A stretch of DNA of 64,000 nt, taken from Saccharopolyspora spinosa NRRL 18395. Its GTDB lineage: Bacteria; Actinomycetota; Actinomycetes; Mycobacteriales; Pseudonocardiaceae. Where the stretch lies: positions 2,146,362 to 2,210,361 of the forward strand of contig NZ_GL877878.1 in NCBI RefSeq assembly GCF_000194155.1. The letters run 5' to 3'. This document shows positions 36,040-44,700 of the stretch, one piece after another; position 1 is the stretch's first letter; each line of letters opens with the position of its first letter. The notes beneath the pieces were generated by a model. It was not told the DNA's origin, did not search any database, and saw nothing but the letters and a program-made list of their open reading frames with translations. The position numbers and the translations under genes were made by a program.

Positions 36040-36389
36040 ACGCGCGATCACGAGGTACGCACGCAAATAGGTGACGGGACCTCTTGCGTGGACGGCAAGG
36101 ACCTGGCCTCAGCTGAGACAAGTAGACCTCGATGCAAGTGACTAGCCGCGTCCGGGCAGTTGGCCAAAAAAAATCGGGATCGTCTCCCGTGGCTGTCTCG
36201 ACCGCCTTAACAGCTTGCCAAAGGCACTGACGCTCGCCTTCAGCCAATCCGCAGCAGACTACGGGACTTGGAGCTGCCGCAGGCGTGTTGATCTCTTTGG
36301 TGTAATCACAGCAGCAAGCTCCCGCGCTGTCGGTTCCTGGCTTTACCGTGCCACGTGCAGGATTTCAGCACGGATGAAAGGTCTGGGGC
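36040..36389. other. No recognisable gene
   Basis: This 350-bp region lies between the DUF2637 and Mrr-like genes. An A8 run at about 36169 is the only conspicuous feature. The region probably holds the promoter of the nuclease gene. Confidence 0.5.
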
Positions 36390-37964
36390 GTGCCACAGCG
36401 ACGCAGCAACCGGCAGCACGAAACGTGGATGCGTCAGCAAGCCGCCCGCGAAGCGCGGGAGCGGGCGTCGCAACGGAAAGAGGAGGAGCGGCAACGCAAG
36501 GCCGACGAGCGGCAGCGCCAAGAAGACCATGTCCGTGAGCAGCAAGAGTCGGCGAAGCGGCAAACCGAAGCCGTCGAGCAGCGCGTAACCGAACTTACCG
36601 GCATCCTTTCTGCGGCGCTGTCGAAACCCGTTGGGCCTCTGGACTTCAAGACGGTGAAGGACAAGCCGTCCCTGCCGACGCTGGATCTCAGATCTGACGC
36701 GCAGCCGACTTCGCCGCCTCGATGGGAGCAGTTCGCGCCGGATACTCCCGGCACTGTGAGCCGGATGTTCGGTGGCCAGGCGCGGTACGAGCGAGAGAAG
36801 GCAATCGCCGAGCAGAGTTTCGAGGCCGCGCTCGAAAGTCATCGTCAGGATGAGACGGCACGGCAACAGCGGGTCGTCGAAGCTCGTGCGAAGCACGCAG
36901 AGCAGGTGGAAGCAGCAAAGAAACGCGTTGCAACCCAGCACCAATCCATCGAGGATTTGCGGCGCAAAGTCCGTGAGAAGGATCGGCACGCGGTAAGTAG
37001 GTACTTCCAACTCGTTCTTGACAGCATCAAGGACCCTTCTGGGCTTCCCAATACGCGGCGAGCCGCGTACGTGCCCGAGTCCGAACTGCTGGCCATCGAA
37101 TGGGAACTGCCCTCGACCGAGGCAGTTCCGCGGGAGAAGGAGTTTGCCTACGTCAAGTCTCGCGATGTGATCGACATCCGCAAGTCCCGGCCGCTCAGCG
37201 AAATCCGGCAGATCTATAACGGGATGGCCGCGCAAATCGCACTGCGTGCATTGCATGTGCTCTTTTCTGCCGATCCAGCGAACCTTGTCACGACTATCGT
37301 CTTCAATGGCGTCGTGGAGGCGATCGACCCGGTGACCGGTCACGAGATCCGCCCAGAGCTGATCACTATGCGTGCTACCCGAGAACAGTTCGATCAAGTC
37401 AAACTGCACGGTGTCAATCCCGTGCAGTGCGTGCAGAAATACTTCGGCGCGGAGGTGTCGGAGCATCCTGATGAGCTAGCTGCCGTGGCACCCATCCTAA
37501 GTTTCAACATGGCAGACCCGCGTATTGTCGACCCGGTCGACGTCATCAGCGATATCGACAAGCGCCCCAACCTACTTGAACTCACCTCCAAAGAGTTCGA
37601 GGCATTTGTGCAGAACCTCTTCACTCGCATGGGATTCGACACGAAACAGTTCAAGGCCAGCGGAGACGGCGGAATCGACTGCATTGCCTACGACCCCACC
37701 CCCATCACCGGCGGGAAGTATGTGATCCAGGTCAAGCTCTACACCAAGACCGTCGCACCCACACACGTTCGTGACCTCTACGGCGTGGTCGTCGGCGAGG
37801 GCGCCACCAAGAGAATCCTCATCACCACCAGCGGATTCGGCCCAACCAGCCAGGACTTCGCAAACAATAAACTTCTCCAACTCATAGACGGCACCGGGTT
37901 ACTCTATCTCTGCCACCAGCACAACATCCCCGCCCGCATCCTGAACCCGCGACGCAAGACGTGA
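36390..37964 (+). CDS. Mrr-like restriction endonuclease with N-terminal coiled coil
   Basis: This 524-residue protein starts with a highly charged coiled coil (about 10-70 and 150-200, rich in Arg, Glu and Gln). The C-terminal 130 residues are an Mrr-type PD-(D/E)xK nuclease: FEAFVQNLFTRMGFDTKQFKASGDGGIDCIA with Asp430, then VIQVKLY with Gln447 and Lys449, and ILITTSGFGPTSQDFA. Mrr proteins are type IV enzymes that cut modified foreign DNA. The middle region (about 200-390) has no family I recognise and may sense the target. The GTG at 36390 follows AAAGG. It lies in a defence-rich stretch. Confidence 0.85.
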   Translation: MPQRRSNRQHETWMRQQAAREARERASQRKEEERQRKADERQRQEDHVREQQESAKRQTEAVEQRVTELTGILSAALSKPVGPLDFKTVKDKPSLPTLDLRSDAQPTSPPRWEQFAPDTPGTVSRMFGGQARYEREKAIAEQSFEAALESHRQDETARQQRVVEARAKHAEQVEAAKKRVATQHQSIEDLRRKVREKDRHAVSRYFQLVLDSIKDPSGLPNTRRAAYVPESELLAIEWELPSTEAVPREKEFAYVKSRDVIDIRKSRPLSEIRQIYNGMAAQIALRALHVLFSADPANLVTTIVFNGVVEAIDPVTGHEIRPELITMRATREQFDQVKLHGVNPVQCVQKYFGAEVSEHPDELAAVAPILSFNMADPRIVDPVDVISDIDKRPNLLELTSKEFEAFVQNLFTRMGFDTKQFKASGDGGIDCIAYDPTPITGGKYVIQVKLYTKTVAPTHVRDLYGVVVGEGATKRILITTSGFGPTSQDFANNKLLQLIDGTGLLYLCHQHNIPARILNPRRKT

Positions 37965-38050
37965 ATCCTCTTGTCTAATAACAGCAGGCGAAATCATCCG
38001 TTGATCAAGGGCCACTGTGTGGACATTTCAAGACCATTGATGGTCACGAA

Positions 38051-38275
38051 TTACCCGGAGGAATTTCGCCAGATGCGAGAATTATTGTATCTCTCGGAAC
38101 AAAAGCCTGAAGTATATGTTCTCGCGCTGTACCGCTCAGCATGGGCGAGCATCGCCCGGCGCTGGTGGTTTCCACGATGTTTCGCTGCCCGGACCTTTTC
38201 TGGGTTCGCCTTGCAGTAGGCACGGCGGGAGCATCGGTCCGAACAGCAGACGCGGTTTGCCCTACTGAGCGGCAT
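38051..38275 (-). CDS. Possible small zinc-ribbon protein or fragment
   Basis: This 74-residue reading contains RANRVCCSDRCSRRAYCKANPEKVRAAKHR, a zinc-ribbon-like block often seen next to HNH nucleases. Sequence resembling the first Cys pair lies upstream of the ATG, partly in another frame (CPFVHALAATARR), so this may be a damaged gene. The rest of 37965-38333 holds nothing else that I can support. Confidence 0.3.
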   Translation of the reverse strand: MPLSRANRVCCSDRCSRRAYCKANPEKVRAAKHRGNHQRRAMLAHAERYSARTYTSGFCSERYNNSRIWRNSSG

Positions 38276-38333
38276 CCTCCTCGCAGTGGCCGCAAGGGCA
38301 TGAACGAAGGGGCAGTGCCGGCCGTTTCCGTGG

Positions 38334-41300
38334 CTACTGGGGCGGGGCGTGCGGCAGGTGGCGGGCGAGGATGTCGAAGTGTCGCTGTTCGGCCCATGCG
38401 CTGCGGTTGCCTATGACGTAAAGGCGGCGTTTGGCGCGGCTGGCGGCGACGTTGACGAGGTTGGGTTTCTGGGCGGCCCAGCGGCGGGCACCGGGGCGCT
38501 GTGGGTCGCTGCCGAGGACGAGGATCACGATGTCGGCCTGTTTACCCTGTGCGGTGTGGACGGTTCCCGCTGTCAGACCGGGGTAGTCGTCTTCTCGTCG
38601 CTCGATGTGGCGGGCGATGTCACGGAACGGGCCGATGACCATGACCTCGGACATGTCGACATCGAGCCGGATCAGGGCATTCAGGATGCGGTCGAGCTGG
38701 CGGCCCTCTTCCGGGATCCAGTGCCCCTGCGACTGGTCGGAAACGACGTCGATCCACTTCGACGCAGGAAGCACCGGATGCATTTCGGCGAACTCGGTCG
38801 CTTTGCTCGGCGGTGTTCCGTTGATCATGAGGCCGTCGTAGGCGACGGCGTTGACGATATCGAACATGGGCTGGTCGCAGCGCCGGTGCACGGTCAGCGG
38901 GGAGCCGACCCAGATCTGGCCGTCGTCACTGGGCAGCCATGTGCCGAGGAGGGTGAGCCGGTCGGCGAGTCGTTGGACCGAGGTGCGGCTGGTCAGCCAC
39001 TGCTCGTCGACGCCGTGATCGGTGCGGATGGCTTGTTCGGCGCGGAACGGCAGCGTCGTGATGGGTTCGAGTTGCAGCGGATCTCCGACGACGACCGCCC
39101 GTTTGCTCCGCCACAGCGCGCCGACAGCTGCTTGCGGGGTAGCCTGGCCGGCTTCGTCGATGAGTAGCCATCCCAGCGCTTCCTGCTGGAGATGGGAGAA
39201 CAGCCGGGCGAACGAGGCGAACGTGGTGGAGATGACCGGGACGACAAAGAACAGGGACCGCCACGCGGTCAACGCGGCGTCTTCGGGAAGATCGCGAGGT
39301 GCCTCGCCGCCGAGGATGTCGGCCATACCGTGGAGGCTCTGCCGCATCTGGGTGGGAACGTGTTCCAGGAACACTTTGTGCAGACGCAGTGCCGCGAGGA
39401 ACACCTCGGTACGGGCGTCGTTCCAGGCCGGGTCGGTCCACAGCGCACCGAGTTCCCGTCGGTTCCGATCGGACCACCAGTCGGTGTCTGGGAAGAAGTC
39501 GCCGAGTTCGGCGCGAGCACGGCTCAGTGCGGCGGTGACGGTGGCGAGTTCGTCCGCGCAGCGTTGGGTGGTCTGACGCGCTGCCGCCGTGGCGTGGCTG
39601 GCGAGTTCGACCTCGCGGGTGATCTGTGCGAGTTCGTCGTAGGTGGAATTGAGTGCTTCTTCGGCGGCGGTGACCTTGGCCGCGAGTTTCCTGTCCTGCT
39701 CCCGCCACTCGCGCATCGCCTTGCCCAACGTCAGCAGCCACTGCATCAGTCCGGGTTGGAACTGGTGGTGTTCAACACGGCGCTGCACGTGGTGCTCGCG
39801 CTGCTCCTGATGGGACTGTGCGGTGCGTTCGACCTGGTTCAGCCGTTCCCGCAGCTCGGTTTCCGTCTGCTTCGCCTGAGACTGAGCGTCGCGTGCTTGC
39901 CGCAGGTCGTTGTCCAGGCGAGTCTTGCGTGCCAGGTTGGCGTGCGCCCGTTCGCGGTCGGCCTGGATCACTGACGCCTCGTCGAGGGTCTTCCGGAATT
40001 CGGCGACGGCGTCGTCCCAGGTGCTTGACGGGGTGGATCGTTCGTAGCTTTTCAGGATCGTCCACATTCCGCACTGCGCGACATCCTCGGCGGAAAGCCC
40101 CGCCAGCGGATCGTCGTCATCGTCGATGCCGGGGAGCGACTCGGGCTTGCGGTACCAGAATGCGTCCACGAAGCTGCTGCGGTTGCGCTTGTTGCCCAGA
40201 CGCGCCGCGATCAACGCCCACGCCTGTTCGGGCGAGGCGGGCTCGTCGTCCTCGGCGTCGTTGTCCTCCTCGGCGTCGTTGTCCTCCTCGTCGACGGTCA
40301 GCAGTGCCGAGGCGATGGACGGGAAGTAGTCCAGCTCCGCGGCGGCCTCGCGCCAGGCGTCGTCGATGGAGTCGGCAGCGGGAATCTCGTGGGTCACGTT
40401 CTCGACGGCGCCGTTATTCGACGAGACCACCGCGATCTCGAACCCGGTCAGTTCTGGTATCCACTCGTGGACCACCCGAGTCCAGTCACCGGTCTTCCAC
40501 GTGTACTTCTGGCCGGTGAAAGCGTCCTCGGGACGCGTCAGGTCAGCGAGGCGGCAGGCGCGCTGCACCACGAGTGCAGCGATGAGATCGCGCAACATCA
40601 TGGTTTTCCCGGTTCCCGGTGGGCCGTTGACCCCGAAAACCGCCGCGTGGCCCTGCATGCTCAGTGCCGAGCCGACTGCGAGCTGCTGACTCAGCGCCAA
40701 CGGGTACTTGGACTTTTCCGGCCATCGGCCGAGCGGTACCTGATCCGGTGCCGTGGCCCGCTGGACTGTGTCTAGGTTCTTCTGCACGTCGACGCGGCGC
40801 GAGGTATCCAGCGCGGCGTCCGGTCGCAAGTATTTCTCCAGTGCGCCGCCGATGGCGCCGGTTTCAGCTCGTTCCGCCACTTTCGCCAGGTCGTCGACGA
40901 TGAAGCTATTCAGGAAATCGTGCCCGTCGACGCCGTACGCCTTGCGCTTGGTTACCACCTGGCTTTGAACCCTGATCTCCACCGGCTGCAGCGCCGTCTC
41001 GACCCCGGTGAGCTCGGCCGCGAGATCCCGGCATTTCTCCAGTTCGTCGGTGAAGATCGGCCGTCCGACTTCGTGGCCGCGGCGACGGAGCCGTTTTGCC
41101 CATTCGTCGTCTTCGTCGGCTGCCATGAGGTCTTCGAAGTCGGCGCTGAACTCGGTGCGGGTGGCGTCGAATCCCGACAACCATCCCGGCGTTCCGGGAC
41201 CGGGATGCAGCACGCGGCCCGTCGCCCATGCACAACTGGACAGCACTTCGGAGCCGATCAACGGGCGCCCCTCGCCGGAGACCACGAACGCCGCGAGCGC

Positions 41301-41600
41301 GCTCTCCCCGTTGGGACGTTCGTCGAAGCTGTCCGCATCCGGGGTGAACACCCGCGACAGCACCTCGAACACCGACTCCATGGGGTACACGCCCACGTAG
41401 ACTACGTGCCGCCATGCCTGCTCAGGGCGCAGTCGTATACGACCCAGCTCATGATCAGGTTCCCACGGCAGCGGCTGTCCCGGCTTGACCTTGAATACCC
41501 GGCGTTCCCGGCTGACCGCTTTCACCGACTGCGGGCTGAACAGCTCCACGGCACGCCAGAACCGGATGATCTCCGCCCGCTCCGAGTCCTCCGCAACCAC
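38334..41600 (-). CDS. Large superfamily 1 (UPF1/Dna2-like) helicase with coiled-coil insertion
   Basis: This 1088-residue ATPase has motif I GPPGTGKT at about 325-332, then an acidic insertion (EEDNDAEEDNDAEDDE) and a long coiled coil (about 560-720). The second half of the helicase follows: LLIDEAGQATPQAAV (motif II, about 811), VVVGDPLQLEPI (motif III), TVHTAQGKQADIVILVLG and NVAASRAKRRLYVIG (motifs V and VI). The N-terminal 300 residues have no domain I recognise. No nuclease motif is visible, so any cutting would need a partner. It sits between an Mrr-like nuclease and a type ISP restriction enzyme, which suggests an antiphage role; no named system of this composition comes to mind. Confidence 0.82.
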   Translation of the reverse strand: MVAEDSERAEIIRFWRAVELFSPQSVKAVSRERRVFKVKPGQPLPWEPDHELGRIRLRPEQAWRHVVYVGVYPMESVFEVLSRVFTPDADSFDERPNGESALAAFVVSGEGRPLIGSEVLSSCAWATGRVLHPGPGTPGWLSGFDATRTEFSADFEDLMAADEDDEWAKRLRRRGHEVGRPIFTDELEKCRDLAAELTGVETALQPVEIRVQSQVVTKRKAYGVDGHDFLNSFIVDDLAKVAERAETGAIGGALEKYLRPDAALDTSRRVDVQKNLDTVQRATAPDQVPLGRWPEKSKYPLALSQQLAVGSALSMQGHAAVFGVNGPPGTGKTMMLRDLIAALVVQRACRLADLTRPEDAFTGQKYTWKTGDWTRVVHEWIPELTGFEIAVVSSNNGAVENVTHEIPAADSIDDAWREAAAELDYFPSIASALLTVDEEDNDAEEDNDAEDDEPASPEQAWALIAARLGNKRNRSSFVDAFWYRKPESLPGIDDDDDPLAGLSAEDVAQCGMWTILKSYERSTPSSTWDDAVAEFRKTLDEASVIQADRERAHANLARKTRLDNDLRQARDAQSQAKQTETELRERLNQVERTAQSHQEQREHHVQRRVEHHQFQPGLMQWLLTLGKAMREWREQDRKLAAKVTAAEEALNSTYDELAQITREVELASHATAAARQTTQRCADELATVTAALSRARAELGDFFPDTDWWSDRNRRELGALWTDPAWNDARTEVFLAALRLHKVFLEHVPTQMRQSLHGMADILGGEAPRDLPEDAALTAWRSLFFVVPVISTTFASFARLFSHLQQEALGWLLIDEAGQATPQAAVGALWRSKRAVVVGDPLQLEPITTLPFRAEQAIRTDHGVDEQWLTSRTSVQRLADRLTLLGTWLPSDDGQIWVGSPLTVHRRCDQPMFDIVNAVAYDGLMINGTPPSKATEFAEMHPVLPASKWIDVVSDQSQGHWIPEEGRQLDRILNALIRLDVDMSEVMVIGPFRDIARHIERREDDYPGLTAGTVHTAQGKQADIVILVLGSDPQRPGARRWAAQKPNLVNVAASRAKRRLYVIGNRSAWAEQRHFDILARHLPHAPPQ

Positions 41601-41730
41601 TCAGCGCCCCAATCCGAGAAGACCACCGCGACGAAACGTGATCGCCCACTATGCGACCAGTGACCTTCGGGGAAGCCATCATCTGGCAATAATTGCGACC
41701 TGGATCACTTCTGTGTGAGTTCGTCGATCG

Positions 41731-44700
41731 TCACGCTTTCGTCGCGCCGGGTTCGATCACCTCGAGCGGAGGCAGAGCGTCGACGATCTTCATCGTCTCG
41801 ACCGACACCATGACCACGCGTGCCACCAGATCGAGGATGTAGCGCGGGTTGCTTACCTCTCGGGACCAGTCATTGGGGTCGTTGACGATGCCGGACGCCT
41901 TGTCGGTCTTGATGTAGTAGCGGTCGATGATCCACTCGACTGCCGAGCGGCTGCCGAGCATGTAGCGGTTCGCCTCGTCCGGGATGCCGCGCAGGGTGAT
42001 CCGGTCGTTGTAGTGCAGCGTGCTCTTATCCTGCTTCTCGCCTGCGGCTTTCTGCTCCGGCGTGGGCTTGCCCCACTTCATCCTCTTGCTGTCGACCGCG
42101 AAGAATTCGTACGGATCGCCTGTCGGCTCCACGTCGAGCCCGTCGAGCGGGTATGGATCCACCGACTCGTAGCCGACGTGTAGCTCGCTGAGCTTCCGGC
42201 CCGCTTCCGCGTATCCGACGAAGCCACGGACGAACGGGATACGCGGCAGGGACTTCTTCAGGTCGGCGGCGTAAGCCTCACGGTACTCGGACGAGTGCAG
42301 CAAGCCGTAGACGTAGAAGAAGATGTCATCCTTCGTGATCTGCTGATTGCCGTACGCCACGCGGAATTTCTTGAGTGTCTGGTCGGTGATGTTGTCGACC
42401 TTACGGTAACCGTCGATGACCTCAGCATCAGAGTCTTCGACAGCGAGAGCGAGGGTACCTGCCTCGGGAGCGATCGGTTCGTATCGCCAGCGAGCGAATT
42501 CATTAGCGCCGCTGGATCCCGTAGCGCCGTTATCGATCAGTTCGGCAACCATGAGCGACATGAAGGGAGGCGCCATCGATCCAGGATTGGGAAAGTAGAT
42601 AGCCCAGTTCCCAGTTTCCGGTGACGGGTGGAGCCTTTCCAGGCGATAGACCATGTCGTTAAGTGGCCTATCGAAGTAAGCTCGCTGCTTCACGAACGGT
42701 CGATACATAGCTGGCCGAATGGCGCTCTTCCGAATGGCGCTCTTCCGAAAGCGGCGCTCACGGCCCTTATCCAGATCTGCCAACAAGCTGCGGTTCCAGC
42801 TGATCAGACTTTCGTCCCATGTCGCGTTTCCTGATGATCGCCCTTCATGCCTATCAGATTCATACGTGGCGATGAGCTTCCTCATGTTCTTCTCCAGCAG
42901 GGCAACGCTGGATGAGTAGCACCAAACATCGCGGTTTGTCTTGAGTCCTCCTGAATATACGTCAAAAATCTCATCGATTCCTATGAACGTTACGAAGTCA
43001 TCGCGTCGCTGGTTAAGCCAGTCTCCGTGTTGGTTCGGTATGATCGTGTACGTGTCGAGTCCGGTGAGTGATCCCGCGTCGGCGACCTTGGCCAGTTTCT
43101 GCTCACGGGTGAGATAGTCGCCGATGTCGGTGTAGTGGATGGTAGCCTGGCCGATCTTGTCCGGATTTTTGACGAGCACAGTCACGGCCACGGTGGCGCG
43201 GCTGCCGCCGCCGAATATTTTTCCGCCTTCTTTGCGTGACTGCTCCCCGGCAGTGCGTTGGTTTCCGCGCAGATTATAGACGTGGATTGACGAGAATTCG
43301 TCGGTGAGAGTTTTGCGCATGCCATCGGCGGTGTTGGAGTCGAGCCAGCCGCCATTGGTGATGTAAGCGATGACGCCTCGTCCGGCTCGTTGTTTGATGC
43401 GCAGGGTCGCCCATTTGATCGCGCGGATGTACGAGTCGTACAGCGAGTTCTTGTTCGTCGCGGTGGAGCGGTCGGCGTAGGTCGTGCGGATCTGTTCGTC
43501 GAGCGAGGTATAGGACTCGTTTGCGTTGTCGTCGTTGGCCGAGTCCTGGCCCGACGAGTACGGCGGGTTCCCGACGATGACGGTGATCGGGAGTTGCTTG
43601 AGCCGTTCCAGGCGTGCGTTGTTTTCGGGGAACACGTCGAGGTCTAGGGTATCGTCGTCTTCCCACGACTGGAAGGTGTCGGTGAGGATCAGGCCCGGGA
43701 AGCCTTGGGGGTCGCCGGTGAGTTCGGCGTAGGTGGTTTCCATGTTGACGGCGGCGATGTAGTAGGCCAGCAGCAGGATCTCGTTGGCGTGGAGTTCCTC
43801 GGCGTACTTGCGCGCCAGGTCGTACGGCTTGATCAACCCGGACTGGAGCAGGCGGACCATGAAAGTGCCGGTTCCGGTGAAGCCGTCGAGGATGTGCACG
43901 CCCTCGTCGGTGAGTCCTTGGCCGAACTCAGCTTGGAGGACTTCGTCGGCGGAGCGGAGGATGAAGTCGACGATCTCGACGGGGGTGTAGACGATGCCGA
44001 GTTTGTCGACGGTCTTCCTGAAGGCGGCGGCGAAGAACCGCTCGTAGAGTTCGACGATGACCCGCTGTTTGCCCTCGGCTTCGGTTACGCCCTCGACCCG
44101 GCGGCGTACGTCCTTGTAGAAGCCTTCCATCGTCTCGTTCTCGGCTGCCAAGCCCGCTTGGTCGAGGGTCGCGATCATGCGTTCCATGGAGTGCGCGACG
44201 GGGTTGTTAGCGGCGAAGTCGTAGCCAGTGAACAGGGCCTCGAAGACGGGGCGGGTGATGAGGTGCTGGGACAGCATCTCCACGGCCTGGTCTGCGGTGA
44301 TGGAGTCGTTGAGGTTTCCACGCAGACCTGCGACAAATTCCTCGAACTCCTGCGCCTGGGGTGAGGTCTTGTCTCTCAGCAGGCCGTTGATTCGGGTGAT
44401 ATGGGTCTGGGCGATTTCAGCGATGTCTTTGGCCCAGGTTTCCCAGTACTTGCGTTCGCCGACCTTCTGCACGATGCGGGCGAACATCGCGTCGCGGAAG
44501 GCATCGAAGTCAAAGTCGAACGTAAGCTGCTGGCCCTGCTGTCCTTGCTGGTCGCCCTGGTCGGCTTCGTTCTCGCCGCGTGGTGTGCCGTCGTCGATGA
44601 TGAGCTTGTCGGGCTTGCTCTTGTTCAACTCAATCGAGTTGATCATGGCGTTAAAGCGATCATCATGCGACCGCAGCGCCTGAAGCACCTGCCAGACGAC

